64,000 bases of DNA. It comes from an uncultured Actinomycetes bacterium (GTDB taxonomy: Bacteria; Actinomycetota; Actinomycetes; Mycobacteriales; Mycobacteriaceae). Below, piece after piece: positions 24,322 to 35,840 of the stretch (position 1 is the first letter of the stretch; each line of letters opens with the position of its first letter). The stretch spans positions 1-64,000 of the forward strand of contig CAISDL010000059.1 of NCBI GenBank assembly GCA_903884065.1. Reading direction: 5' to 3'. Both the position numbers and the translations under genes were made by a program. Under the pieces are notes generated by a model. The model ran no database searches. It was not told the DNA's origin and was given only the letters and a program-made list of their open reading frames with translations.

Positions 24322-25197
24322 TCAGCGATCGATGCGGGGCGGCGCCGAGGTCGTGCGGCGGGGCTGAAGGGCGCGGGTGAACAGCACGTTCACCTGCCTC
24401 ATCGCGACGCTGTAGGGCCACCACGCCAGCCTCTTGAAGGCATACAACGCCCGGATGTCCGGCGAGGTGTAGACCAGGAATCTGTTGCGCGCCACCCCGG
24501 CCAGGATCTTCTCCGCGGCCTTCTCCGGGGTGACCGCATGCCCGCTGAACCTCTTGACCCAGCGCTGCACGCCCGGATCGTCACGGTCGATACCGGCGAT
24601 GTGCACGGTCTGCACCAGTGGGGTGTCGACGGCGCCGGGAACCACCACCGAGACCCCGATGCGGTGGCGGGCCAGGTCGAACCGCAGCACCTCCGAGACC
24701 CCGAGCAGGCCGAACTTGCTGGCGCTGTAGGCGGCGTGCCAGGGCAGGGCCACCAGCCCGGCGGCCGAGGACACATTGACCAACCGGCCGCCGCGCCGCG
24801 CGGACACCATTGCCGGAACAAAGGTTTGAATGATGTGGATCGGGCCCATCAGGTTGACGTCGATCATCGACCGCCAGTGGTGGTGAGCGAGTTCGTCGAC
24901 CCTGCCCCACGCCGAGATGCCCGCGATGTTCATCACCACGTCCATGGCCGGATGCCGGCTGTGGATGTCGGCTCCGAACGCGGTAACCGCGTCATAGTCG
25001 GTGATGTCCAGCGCCCGGAACTCCGGCACCTTGGCGCCCAAAGCCGTTGCCGCGGAGACTGTCTCGGCCAAACCGTCGGCGTTGATATCGGTCAGATACA
25101 ACTCCGCCCCGCCGACGGCCAGGCGCAGCGCCACCGCCCGACCGATGCCGCTGGCGGCACCGGTGATCAGGACGCGCTTGCCGGTGAAGATGTACAT
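24322..25197 (-). CDS. Short-chain dehydrogenase/reductase
   Basis: 291 residues. Cofactor motif LITGAASGIGRAVALRLA with acidic YLTDINADG; NIAGISAWG; catalytic Ser/Tyr/Lys in LVNVSSAAG and HAAYSASKFG. C-terminal extension (ALYAFKRLAWWPYSVAMRQV) is hydrophobic-aromatic and may touch the membrane, as in other mycobacterial SDRs of this type. It starts 3 bp after the TetR stop, forming an operon divergent from the P450. This order SDR-TetR-CYP136 matches M. tuberculosis Rv3057c-Rv3059 as I recall it, so the three probably act in one lipid/sterol-like oxidation pathway. Confidence 0.9.
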   Translation of the reverse strand: MYIFTGKRVLITGAASGIGRAVALRLAVGGAELYLTDINADGLAETVSAATALGAKVPEFRALDITDYDAVTAFGADIHSRHPAMDVVMNIAGISAWGRVDELAHHHWRSMIDVNLMGPIHIIQTFVPAMVSARRGGRLVNVSSAAGLVALPWHAAYSASKFGLLGVSEVLRFDLARHRIGVSVVVPGAVDTPLVQTVHIAGIDRDDPGVQRWVKRFSGHAVTPEKAAEKILAGVARNRFLVYTSPDIRALYAFKRLAWWPYSVAMRQVNVLFTRALQPRRTTSAPPRIDR

Positions 25198-25200
25198 GTC

Positions 25201-25863
25201 TCAGCCGTCGGCCTTCCGGCCCCACAATGCGTGCAGCCACAGCTTCTCCAGCACGTCCACTGCCCGGCGCAGATCGCGGTCGGGACCGGTGAACATCGTC
25301 TCCCCGGACAACGTCATCGCGGTGGCGCCGACGAGGATCCGGACCAGCCCTTGCACGTCGGGGGTGACCGGGTCGGCGGTGCCGTTGCGGATCTCGGCCT
25401 CGACGACGGGAACGATCTGGTCGATGACCAGATCGTTGTAGCGGTCCAGGATGTCGCGGATCTCGGCGTCGGTGCCCCGGGCGACGTTGCACGCCGACAT
25501 GACCGGGTCGTTGTGCGCGTACACGACGGCGGCGCTGCCGATCATCCGCCTGGCGAACTCGGCGGGGGTCTCGTCATCACCGCGCGGGGCGAAGTCGTGG
25601 GTGAGTTCCTCCAGTTCGTCGGCGACCTCACCCAGGATGTGGGCCAACACCGCGTATTTGGAGTCGAAGTAGAAGTAGAAGCCGGAACGGGCGACGCCGG
25701 CCCGGTCGCTGATGGTGCTGACCGAGAGTTCGGCGAACGGCTTTTCCGTGAGCAGTTCACGTACGGCCTGCACGATGGCATGCCGCTGCCGATCGCCGCG
25801 GCGCCGCGGCGCGCCCGACGCGGCACCTGAGGCATCGAGGGCCGAGTCCGGCGGTGCGCTCAC
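25201..25863 (-). CDS. TetR family regulator of the SDR/CYP136 locus
   Basis: 220 residues from GTG 25863 (GTG 25878 also possible). N-terminal domain DRQRHAIVQAVRELLTEKPF, HTH LSVSTISDRAGVARSGFYFY. The C-terminal part (ETMFTGPDRDLRRAVDVLEK) is the usual ligand-binding helical bundle. It is divergent from the cyp gene with 111 bp between and first in an operon with the SDR; repression of both promoters is likely. Confidence 0.9.
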   Translation of the reverse strand: MSAPPDSALDASGAASGAPRRRGDRQRHAIVQAVRELLTEKPFAELSVSTISDRAGVARSGFYFYFDSKYAVLAHILGEVADELEELTHDFAPRGDDETPAEFARRMIGSAAVVYAHNDPVMSACNVARGTDAEIRDILDRYNDLVIDQIVPVVEAEIRNGTADPVTPDVQGLVRILVGATAMTLSGETMFTGPDRDLRRAVDVLEKLWLHALWGRKADG

Positions 25864-25974
25864 CCGTTCACCATGCACCACGCCGAAGCAAGAAGGAAAC
25901 TTGACAGGCGTCAACTTCAGTCGGAAAGATCGCGGTACCGCCGGTCCGTTTAACGAGCAACCAAGGACTGCCAC

Positions 25975-27459
25975 ATGGCCACCATCAGCACCCCGCAGTA
26001 CTTGATCGACCAAGCGCGGCGCCGCCTGACGCCGACGCTGCAGACCATTCCCGGACTGGGCATGGTCGAGGAACGCCTGCGCCAGCAGGACTGGGACGAT
26101 TTCGTCTTCGCCGAACCGCCCGCCGGCAGCGGCCTCAAACCCGTCATGGGCAATTCCGGCCTGCCGTTCCTGGGCCATCTGATCGAGGTCTTCCGCGGCG
26201 GCCCGGAATTCGTGCTGGAGAGCTACCGCAAGTACGGGCCGGTGTACTTCACGAAGACCCCGGCCCTGGACGCCATCGCCGCACTCGGACCGGACGCCAC
26301 TCAGGAAGTCTTCTCCAACCGCAACAAGGACTTCACGACGGTGGCGTGGAACGACGTCATCGGCCCGTTCTTCAACCGCGGCCTGCTGCTGATGGACGGC
26401 GACGAGCACATGTACCACCGGCGGATCATGCAGGAGGCCTTCACCCGCACCCGGCTGTCCGGCTACATCACGCACATGGACGCCGTGGCCACCACGGTGG
26501 TGGCCACCGATTGGACGTGCAACGACAACAGGTTCCTGTTCATGCCGGCGATCAAGGAACTCACGCTCGATATCGGCGCCGTGGTGTTCATGGGCCACGA
26601 GCCGGGCAGCGACCATGAACTGGTCACCAAGATCAAGGGGGCCTATGAGACCACCACCCGCGCCGGCGGCGCGATCATCCGCACACCGGTGCCCCCGTTC
26701 AAGTGGTGGCGGGGGCTGCAGGCGCGCAAGGTCCTGGAGGACTACTTCACCCAACGGGTGAAGGAGAAACGCGGCACCGAGGGCACCGACATGCTGACGG
26801 TGCTCTGCCACATCGCCGACGAAGACGGCAACAGCTTCAGCGACACAGACATCGTCAACCACATGATCTTCGTGATGATGGCCGCCCACGACACCTCGTC
26901 ATCGACCATGACCACGATGGCCTACCACCTGGCCGCCAACCCGGAGTGGCAGGACCGTCTCCGCGAGGAGGGCGATCGGCTGATCGGCGACGGTCCGTTG
27001 GACATCGACACCCTCGACAAGCTCGAGAACTTCGATCTGGTCATCAAGGAGTGCCTGCGAATGGTGACCCCGCTGCCGTTCAACGTCCGCCGGGCGGTTC
27101 GGGACACCTCAATCCAGGGCTATTTCGTTCCGGCCGGCACCAACATCAACCTGTGGCCCGGCATGAACCACATGCTGCCGGAACTGTGGGACGACCCGGA
27201 GACGTTCGACCCGGCGCGCTTCGCCGAACCGCGGTCGGAGCACAAGCGGCACCGCTACGCCTTCGCCCCGTTCGGGGGCGGCGCACACAAGTGCATCGGC
27301 CTGGTGTTCGGCCAACTGGAGATCAAGTCGGTCATGCACCGCGTGCTGCAGAACTACCGCCTGGAACTGCCACATCCCGGCTACACGCCGCGCTACGACT
27401 TCGCGGGCATGCCCGTTCCGATCGACGGCATGCCGATAATGCTTCGCCCGATTCGCTGA
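25975..27459 (+). CDS. cyp136: Cytochrome P450, CYP136 type
   Basis: 494 residues. Heme-binding loop FAPFGGGAHKCIG, I-helix oxygen motif MMAAHDTSSSTM, K-helix ExxR in IKECLRMVT, and the PERF-like DPARFAEP. There is no N-terminal membrane anchor; the longer N-terminus (RLTPTLQTIPGLGMVEERLR) and eukaryote-like features are what I associate with CYP136. It would need a ferredoxin and reductase encoded elsewhere. Substrate unknown, probably a lipid. Divergent from the TetR-SDR operon and ends 6 bp before the stop of the CsoR-type gene on the other strand. Confidence 0.88.
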   Translation: MATISTPQYLIDQARRRLTPTLQTIPGLGMVEERLRQQDWDDFVFAEPPAGSGLKPVMGNSGLPFLGHLIEVFRGGPEFVLESYRKYGPVYFTKTPALDAIAALGPDATQEVFSNRNKDFTTVAWNDVIGPFFNRGLLLMDGDEHMYHRRIMQEAFTRTRLSGYITHMDAVATTVVATDWTCNDNRFLFMPAIKELTLDIGAVVFMGHEPGSDHELVTKIKGAYETTTRAGGAIIRTPVPPFKWWRGLQARKVLEDYFTQRVKEKRGTEGTDMLTVLCHIADEDGNSFSDTDIVNHMIFVMMAAHDTSSSTMTTMAYHLAANPEWQDRLREEGDRLIGDGPLDIDTLDKLENFDLVIKECLRMVTPLPFNVRRAVRDTSIQGYFVPAGTNINLWPGMNHMLPELWDDPETFDPARFAEPRSEHKRHRYAFAPFGGGAHKCIGLVFGQLEIKSVMHRVLQNYRLELPHPGYTPRYDFAGMPVPIDGMPIMLRPIR

Positions 27460-27465
27460 GTCGCG

Positions 27466-28634
<1,169 letters not shown>

Positions 28635-28636
28635 GG

Positions 28637-28783
28637 TCAGTTCCGTCCGGCTTGCTGGGATTGGACGAGTTGGGCGTCTTCGGCCTGCGCGGCACGCTGG
28701 CCGGACTGGCACACCAGGACCACATGCTCGTCGAGGTGGGCGCGGATATCGTCGCCGGCGTTCAGGATGGCGGGTGCCTTCAT
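28637..28783 (-). CDS. Truncated rhodanese-like protein
   Basis: 48 residues from ATG 28783: MKAPAILNAGDDIRAHLDEH, then VVLVCQSGQRAAQAEDAQLV. The active-site loop CQSGQRA of a rhodanese is kept, but only the second half of the domain is present, so it may be a relic or a minimal persulfide carrier. Its stop is 2 bp before the permease ATG, so it is the first gene of that operon, directly below the operators. Confidence 0.65.
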   Translation of the reverse strand: MKAPAILNAGDDIRAHLDEHVVLVCQSGQRAAQAEDAQLVQSQQAGRN

Positions 28784-28805
28784 CGGTGTCGATCCCCTGT
28801 TCTTC

Positions 28806-28821
28806 ATACCCTTGGGGGTAT
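28806..28821. promoter_or_regulatory. CsoR/CstR-type operator 2
   Basis: ATACCCTTGGGGGTAT, in the divergent promoter between rhodanese/permease and thioredoxin. Confidence 0.75.
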
Positions 28822-28840
28822 CTGAACATCAATAATAGAC

Positions 28841-28856
28841 ATACCCATGGGGGTAC
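28841..28856. promoter_or_regulatory. CsoR/CstR-type operator 3
   Basis: ATACCCATGGGGGTAC, one mismatch to the palindrome. Confidence 0.72.
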
Positions 28857-28874
28857 TGGCAAGATGGAATAAAC

Positions 28875-28890
28875 ATACCCCCCGGGGTAC
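28875..28890. promoter_or_regulatory. CsoR/CstR-type operator 4
   Basis: ATACCCCCCGGGGTAC, about 40 bp before the thioredoxin start. Confidence 0.72.
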
Positions 28891-28928
28891 TTGAACAGAG
28901 CGTCTGACTTCTAACGAAAGGACCATCC

Positions 28929-29303
28929 ATGGCCACCGTCGAGCTCACCACCGCCGACTTCGAGTCCACCGTCACCGAGAAGCCGATCGTCCTCGTCGAC
29001 TTCTGGGCGTCGTGGTGCGGTCCGTGCCGCGCCTTCGCGCCGGTGTTCGACCGCTCCTCGGAAGCGCACCCCGACGTGGTGCACGCCAAGGTCGACACCG
29101 AGGCCGAGCAGCAGTTGGCCGCGGCTCTGCAGATCCGTTCGATCCCGACGATCATGGCGTTCCGCGACGGCATCCTGCTGTTCTCCCAACCCGGCGCGTT
29201 GCCGGCCGCGGCCCTCGAAGACCTGATCGGCAAGATCAAGGACCTCGACATGGATGCGGTCCGGGCCGAAATCGCCGCCAGTACCGAAACCACCAACGCA
29301 TAA
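28929..29303 (+). CDS. Thioredoxin
   Basis: 124 residues with the WCGPC active site (VDFWASWCGPCRAFAPVF), cis-Pro in IRSIPTIMAFRDG and a longer C-terminal helix region (LDMDAVRAEIAASTETTNA) than housekeeping TrxA. Start ATG 28929, preceded by AAAGGA. It is divergent from the permease operon with three operators in the shared 145-bp promoter, so it is probably derepressed with it. Likely reduces protein persulfides or disulfides. Confidence 0.92.
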   Translation: MATVELTTADFESTVTEKPIVLVDFWASWCGPCRAFAPVFDRSSEAHPDVVHAKVDTEAEQQLAAALQIRSIPTIMAFRDGILLFSQPGALPAAALEDLIGKIKDLDMDAVRAEIAASTETTNA

Positions 29304-29329
29304 TCTGACGAACTCGAAGGAGACGAATC

Positions 29330-29455
29330 ATGTGCTACCAAGTTCAGTGCCCCCGCTGCCACAAGACCACCTGGGACGGCTGCGGTCAGCATGCCGAGGA
29401 GGTCATGTCCTCGGTGCCGACCGAGCAGAAGTGCACCTGCAACACCCAGCACTGA
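29330..29455 (+). CDS. 41-residue Cys-rich protein
   Basis: MCYQVQCPRCHKTTWDGCGQ, then HAEEVMSSVPTEQKCTCNTQ H and stop. Six cysteines (C2, C7, C10, C18, C35, C37) and two His suggest a metal site or a redox-active peptide. AAGGAGA lies 7 bases upstream and the gene is 26 bp after thioredoxin, so it is co-transcribed. Similar tiny proteins are known to me beside sulfur or metal stress genes in actinobacteria. Confidence 0.78.
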   Translation: MCYQVQCPRCHKTTWDGCGQHAEEVMSSVPTEQKCTCNTQH

Positions 29456-29475
29456 CGGCTGCGCCTCGAGACTGA

Positions 29476-29513
29476 GCCCAGATCGCGTCGACGGCCCGAA
29501 TCGCGATCTGGGC
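29476..29513. terminator. Bidirectional terminator hairpin
   Basis: Perfect 12-bp stem GCCCAGATCGCG / CGCGATCTGGGC, 14-nt loop, between two convergent genes. Confidence 0.7.
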
Positions 29514-29533
29514 GCAGTTTCGGCGTGGGTCAC

Positions 29534-30607
29534 CTAGCGGAACGGGTTCTCCCCGGCGGTGACGGCGCTGCCCAGACCCATCAGCGTGACCGCCGAGTCG
29601 TGCAACCGCTCCCCCGCTTCGCGGGTGGCTCGCCCGGCCAGGTAGCGCGCCCAGGTTCCCTCGATGACCACGCCGAGCTTCAGACAGGCCAGCGCCAGGT
29701 ACCAATGCAGGTGCTCGGTGGCCTGCCCACCGGCGGCGACGTAGGCCTGCAGAAGCTCGGTGCGCGAGGCCAGCCCGCCGAGTTCGGCCAGGTATCCGGC
29801 CGAGCCGAGCGGGTCGGGATCGATCGGCCAGCAGACCAGCATCCAGCCCAGGTCCAGCAGCGGGTCGCCGATGGTGCACATCTCCCAATCGACGAACGCC
29901 GCCACCGCCGGGGTGTCGCGGCGCAGCATCGTGTTGTTGAGGTGGATGTCGCCGTGCACGATGCCGGGTGAGTAACTGTCCGGCTGGTTGGCCTCCAGCC
30001 AGTCGCACAGCGCGTCCACCCCGGGAAGCGAGTCGTGGGCGTAGCCGTCCTGCCGGCGGTAGGCGGCCACCGCGCCACGCCACTGCGGGACTTGGCGTTC
30101 CAGGAACGAACCGGGCCGCTTCCACTGCTCCAGCGGCCTGCCCTCCCATGGCGCCTGTGCGAGCCGGGCGACATCGGCGGCGTAATTCAGGCCGACCTGG
30201 TGCCGCACTGCCGGGTCGGCGACGTAGGCGGGGGGGATCTCGTTGCCGGGGTTGAAGCCGTCGACGTCCTCCATCAGGTAGAAGACAACGCCGAGGATCT
30301 CGAGATCCTCACAGGCGGCGACGATTTCGGGATGCGGCACGCGGCCTCCCGCCAGGGTGCGCAGCACGGCGATCTCGCGTTGCATGGTCCGGTCGCTGTT
30401 GGGCCTGGGGTGCGGAGGAGGGCGGCGCAGCACCAGGCCGCGGCCGTCGATGCTCAGCCGCACCACGATGTTCTGGCTGCCGCCGGTCAGCGGTACGACG
30501 TCGGTGACTTCCGACCCGATGCCCTCGGCCCGCACCCAGCCGGTCAGCGCGGCGACGGCCGCGTCGTCGAGTGTGCCGGTGATCCCGGGCACCATGGGTT
30601 CAGGCAT
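29534..30607 (-). CDS. APH-fold phosphotransferase (FadE36/ACAD10-like)
   Basis: 357 residues. Kinase-like fold: GGSQNIVVRLSIDGRGLVLR (nucleotide loop), HGDIHLNNTMLRR (catalytic Asp) and VDWEMCTIGDPLLDLGWML (metal Asp). This subfamily is related to the kinase part of ACAD10/11 and is often found with FadE genes; hydroxyacyl-CoA or a similar small molecule is a likely substrate, not drugs. It lies 14 bp after hypE on the same strand but has no obvious link to hydrogenase maturation. Confidence 0.85.
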   Translation of the reverse strand: MPEPMVPGITGTLDDAAVAALTGWVRAEGIGSEVTDVVPLTGGSQNIVVRLSIDGRGLVLRRPPPHPRPNSDRTMQREIAVLRTLAGGRVPHPEIVAACEDLEILGVVFYLMEDVDGFNPGNEIPPAYVADPAVRHQVGLNYAADVARLAQAPWEGRPLEQWKRPGSFLERQVPQWRGAVAAYRRQDGYAHDSLPGVDALCDWLEANQPDSYSPGIVHGDIHLNNTMLRRDTPAVAAFVDWEMCTIGDPLLDLGWMLVCWPIDPDPLGSAGYLAELGGLASRTELLQAYVAAGGQATEHLHWYLALACLKLGVVIEGTWARYLAGRATREAGERLHDSAVTLMGLGSAVTAGENPFR

Positions 30608-30621
30608 GGGACTCGGGCAAG

Positions 30622-31684
30622 TCAGCAGATCCGCGGAAGTTGTTCGCCCAGTTCGCGTTCCACCACCCGGGTGGTGCCGAACGGCGTGCGGACCACGACC
30701 ATTCCGGGGTGCTCCTCGACGGCGCGCCCGATGAGGGTCGCCCCGGCGCCCTCGGGCCGCGATCGCATGGCGGCCAGCACGGCCTCGCTGTGCGCGGGGT
30801 CGACGAAGGCCACAATCTTGCCCTCGTTGGCCACCTGCAGGGGGTCCAGGCCGAGGAAGCCGCAGGCCGAGGCGACCGTCTCGGGAATCGGGATGGCCGC
30901 CTCGTCGAGTTCGACGCCGACGCGCGAGGTGCGCGCGATCTCGACGGTGGCGGCCACCAGGCCGCCCCGGGTCGGATCACGAAGGGTGTGAATCGAATTG
31001 GGGTCCACAACACTGGCGAGCATGGCCGCTACCAGCCGGTGCAGTGGCGCGCTGTCGGTGGTCACCGTGGTGCCGAAGTCGATGCCCTCCCGCACGCTCA
31101 TGATCGCCACGCCGTGTTCACCGATGGGCCCGGACACCAGAATGTGGTCGCCGGGCCGGGCCTGCTCCGGACCGATGCGCAGTCCGTCGGGCACCACGCC
31201 GACGCCGGCGGTGTTGATGAAAAGGCCGTCGGCTCCGCCCTTTCCGACCACTTTGGTGTCCCCGGTGACGATGGCGACCCCGGCGGCGGCGGCGGCGCGG
31301 CCCATCGCCTGCGCGATCGCGCCGAGCACCTCGACCTCCAGACCCTCCTCCAGGATGAACCCGGCGGTCAGGGCGAGCGGTTGCGCGCCACTGCAGGCGA
31401 GGTCGTTGATGGTGCCGTTGACGGCGAGGTCGCCGATGTTGCCGCCCGGGAAGAACAGCGGGTTGACGACGTAGGAGTCGGTGGTCAAGGCGATCCGGCC
31501 CGTCCCGGTCTCCAGCACCGCCGAGTCCCGGGACGGCCCGCCGGATGACCCGAACGCGGGCAGGAAGAGGTTCTCGATGAGTTCCTCGGACAGGATGCCG
31601 CCGCCGCCGTGGCCCATCACGATCCGTTTGGTCTCGCGCAACGGCATGGGACAGACCCAATTGGTGGGGTCCGGCAATGACTGC

Positions 31685-31692
<8 letters not shown>
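30622..31692 (-). CDS. hypE: Hydrogenase maturation protein HypE
   Basis: 356 residues. ATP-dependent dehydratase that converts the carbamoyl on its C-terminal Cys to cyanide for the NiFe site. Marks: [66 protein letters not shown] and the required C-terminal PRIC. Overlaps hypD by 8 bp. Confidence 0.96.
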
Positions 31693-32808
<1,116 letters not shown>

Positions 32809-32812
<4 letters not shown>

Positions 32813-33084
32813 GCCGACTCCCGGCTGCCCTGTCCTTCGGTGCCCGACAACTCCTCTTCGAGGATGCCCAGATCGGCGAACATCTGCAGGGTCTCGTTGG
32901 CCGAGACCTCATCGAGTCGGGTGATCGCGAACCCGGCGTGCACGATCGTGTACTCGCCGATCTCCATGTCCGGCAGGTAGGCCAGGCACACGGTCTTGGT
33001 GGTGCCGCCGAAGTCGACGGTCGACATCCGGGTACCGGACTCGTCCCAGATCTCGATCACCTTGCCGGGGATTCCGAGGCACAT
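32809..33084 (-). CDS. hypC: Hydrogenase maturation chaperone HypC
   Basis: 91 residues beginning [20 protein letters not shown], the conserved Cys-2 start of HypC/HybG. Its C-terminal tail ([18 protein letters not shown]) is slightly longer than usual. Binds HypD and the hydrogenase large-subunit precursor. Start lies 28 bp inside the hypF end. Confidence 0.95.
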
Positions 33085-35447
33085 GCGCCAGTCCTTTCTG
33101 GTGACTGCTGCGCGGCGGCGATGGTCGCCTGGCCGAGCGCCAGACCGCCGTCGTTACAAGGAACGATACGGTGCGTCAGCACCTCATAGCCGCTCTTGGT
33201 CAGAGATTCCCGAAGTCCATGCAGCAGTATGCGATTGGCGAACACCCCGCCGGTAAGACCGATGGTCCGAACGCCGGCGGTGTCGGCACAGTGCCGGGCC
33301 GCCCGGACGGTCGCCCGGACCACCGCCGCGTGGAAGCCGGCTGCGAGGTCCGCCGGGCCGGTCCCGGCCCGCTGGGCCGCCACGATTCCCGCGATCGCCG
33401 GCGCCGGGTCCAGCAGACCGCCGATGACGGCGAAGTCCACGGGAACCACGCGCCCGCGACGGGCCAGGTGTTCCAGTTCGACGGCAGCCTGGCCCTCGTA
33501 GCTGACCTGCTGACAGACCCCCAGCAGGCTGGCTACCGCGTCGAACAACCGGCCCATGCTGGTCGTCGGCACGCAGCCGACTCCGCGCGGGATCTGCTGG
33601 GCCAGCACGTGCAGGCCGGCCTCCCCCACCGCGGTCACCGGCGCCAGGTCGTCGGTCCACTCGATGCCGGCCCGGGTCAGCAGGTCCAGGGCGATGCGGG
33701 CGGGCTGGCGGACCGCCCCGTCGCCGCCGGGCAGCGCGAACGGCGCCAGGTGCCCGACCCGGGTGAATTCGGCGGGATCGCTGACCGCCAGCAACTCCCC
33801 GCCCCAGACCGTGCCGTCGGTGCCGTAACCGGTCCCGTCGTAGGTGACGGCGATGATCGGGGTGCCCAGGCGCCGGTGGTCGGCCAGCAGCGAGACGGCG
33901 TGCGCGTGGTGGTGCTGTACGGCGATGACCGGGCGGCCGGCGGCGCTGCGGCGCGCCCACCCGGTGGTCGCGTAGCCGGGATGCATGTCGCAGGCGATCA
34001 CCGCGGGATGCTGGCCGGTCATGAACCCCAGATGCTCCAGAGCGGATTCGAAGCACGCCTGGGTGCGCGGGTCGGCCATGTCGCCCAGGTGCGACGAGAG
34101 ATGGGCGTGGCGAGGCCCGGTTCCGCCGCCGGCCATCAGGCAGAACGTGGTCTTGAGGTCCCCGCCGGTGGCCAGCAGGGCCTCACCCGGGGGCAGGTCG
34201 ACGGTCACCGGTAGCGGCGCGTAGCCCCGGGACCGCCGCAGCGGCAGTTCGCGATCCTCGTCGTCGAGGGCGACGACGGAGTCCTCGCACGGCACACCGA
34301 TGGGCCGGTCGTGGCTGAGGACCGCGTCGGCCAGATCCGGCGTCCCACGTACGTCGGCGGAGCCGACAATCCACCTCAGGTCCTCGTCCCGATAGACGAT
34401 CGGCGAGCCGCCCTGATTGGCCGACGTCATCACCAGCGGAACCGCGTTGCCCCACTCCGCCAGCCGATCGAAGATCTGGTGGTGCACCGGCGAATAGGCC
34501 AGCATCACGCCGAGGTCGGCCAGGCCGGGGGCCACCGCGTCGCTCACGGCCCCGTCGATCCGCGGCAGCAGAACGATCGGCGCGGCCGGTGAACTCAGCG
34601 CGACGGCGGCCGCGCCGGTGACCTCAACCACTGCCCGGGCCGACTCCAGGTCGGCGACCATCACCGCAAAGGGCTTGGCGGGCCGATTCTTTCGCGTGCG
34701 CAGGCTGTCCACGACGGCGTCGTCGTCGGCGCGGCAGGCCAGGTGGTAACCACCGATCCCCTTGATCGCGACCACCTGCCCGGCGAGCAGGGCGACGCAG
34801 GCGGCACCGATCGGGTCGTCGATGTCGCCGGCGGGCAGGAGCGCAGCGACCGGGGAATCGGCCTTTCCAGACCACGACAGCCGCGGCCCGCAATCGACGC
34901 AGGCGATGGTCTGGGCGTGGTAGCGCCGGTCGGCCGGATCGCTGTACTCGGCCCGGCAGGCGGCGCACATCGCGAACCCGGCCATGGTGGTCGCCGGACG
35001 GTCGTAGGGCAGATCGGTGATGACGGTGTAGCGCGGACCGCAGTTGGTACAGGTGATGAACGGATGGCCGTGGCGGCGATCGGCCGGGTCGCGCATCTCC
35101 CGCAGGCAGTCCGCGCAGGCCGCGATATCCGGCGGCACCAGGGTGCGGGAGCCGTCGTCGTCGTGGCTGGCGACGATCTCGAAGCCGCGCGCTCCGAGGG
35201 CTTCGACGGCCACGATGTCCAGGGTGTCGATCCGGGCCATCGGCGGCGGGCGGTGGCGCAGGGCGGACACCGCGGCGTCGACGTCACCGACCGGTCCCTC
35301 GAGTTCGCAGTGCACCGAACCGGCATCGTTGTACACCCAGCCGGACAGGCCGAACTCGGCGGCGATCCGGGCGACGGCCGGACGGAACCCCACGCCCTGG
35401 ACCACGCCGGTGATGTCGAGGCGAACCCGAACGGTCACCGCGCTCAC
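33057..35447 (-). CDS. hypF: Carbamoyltransferase HypF
   Basis: 796 residues from GTG. Acylphosphatase domain (TGVVQGVGFRPAVARIA) in residues 1-90, two zinc fingers (CADC...CTNCGPRYT, CAACRAEY...CVDCGP) to about 190, YrdC-like domain (VVAIKGIGGYHLACRADDDA) and C-terminal Kae1-like domain with VIAVQHHHAHAVSLLADH. Makes the carbamoyl group transferred to HypE. First gene of hypFCDE, divergent from hypA with 43 bp between, so both directions share one promoter region. Confidence 0.96.
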   Translation of the reverse strand: MSAVTVRVRLDITGVVQGVGFRPAVARIAAEFGLSGWVYNDAGSVHCELEGPVGDVDAAVSALRHRPPPMARIDTLDIVAVEALGARGFEIVASHDDDGSRTLVPPDIAACADCLREMRDPADRRHGHPFITCTNCGPRYTVITDLPYDRPATTMAGFAMCAACRAEYSDPADRRYHAQTIACVDCGPRLSWSGKADSPVAALLPAGDIDDPIGAACVALLAGQVVAIKGIGGYHLACRADDDAVVDSLRTRKNRPAKPFAVMVADLESARAVVEVTGAAAVALSSPAAPIVLLPRIDGAVSDAVAPGLADLGVMLAYSPVHHQIFDRLAEWGNAVPLVMTSANQGGSPIVYRDEDLRWIVGSADVRGTPDLADAVLSHDRPIGVPCEDSVVALDDEDRELPLRRSRGYAPLPVTVDLPPGEALLATGGDLKTTFCLMAGGGTGPRHAHLSSHLGDMADPRTQACFESALEHLGFMTGQHPAVIACDMHPGYATTGWARRSAAGRPVIAVQHHHAHAVSLLADHRRLGTPIIAVTYDGTGYGTDGTVWGGELLAVSDPAEFTRVGHLAPFALPGGDGAVRQPARIALDLLTRAGIEWTDDLAPVTAVGEAGLHVLAQQIPRGVGCVPTTSMGRLFDAVASLLGVCQQVSYEGQAAVELEHLARRGRVVPVDFAVIGGLLDPAPAIAGIVAAQRAGTGPADLAAGFHAAVVRATVRAARHCADTAGVRTIGLTGGVFANRILLHGLRESLTKSGYEVLTHRIVPCNDGGLALGQATIAAAQQSPERTGACASESPAR

Positions 35448-35490
35448 GGTAGTCGCGCCGGGCGTGGTGATCTCGTAGGGTTCTCACACG

Positions 35491-35826
35491 ATGCATGAGT
35501 TGTCGCTGTGCCAGGCGATCGCCGGCGTGGTCAAGCCGCACGCCGCCGGGCGCCGGGTGGACGTGGTGCGGGTGCAGGTCGGCGCGCTTCGACAGGTGGT
35601 GCCCGAGACGCTGTCGTTCTGCTGGACACTGGTGCGCGATCACGCGGAGATGCCCGATGCGGAGTTGGAGTTGGAACTCGTCCCGGCCGAGGTGGCATGC
35701 CGCGGTTGCGGCGAGCAGTCGCAGATCGCCTCCCGGTGGTCGGTGATGTGCCCGCGGTGCAACAGCGCCGACGTGGCGGTGGTGCGCGGCGAGGAGTTCC
35801 TGGTGACCTCAGTCGATGTCACGTAG
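35491..35826 (+). CDS. hypA: Nickel metallochaperone HypA
   Basis: 111 residues. MHELSLCQAI with Ni-binding His-2; zinc site CRGCGEQ...MCPRCNS. Delivers nickel with HypB. 14 bp before hypB. Confidence 0.95.
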   Translation: MHELSLCQAIAGVVKPHAAGRRVDVVRVQVGALRQVVPETLSFCWTLVRDHAEMPDAELELELVPAEVACRGCGEQSQIASRWSVMCPRCNSADVAVVRGEEFLVTSVDVT

Positions 35827-35840
35827 AGAGGGTTTGAACA

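Noticed and set aside
23554..25830. 758-aa plus-strand ORF
   Set aside because: Antisense to nrdI, nrdH, the SDR and the TetR gene.
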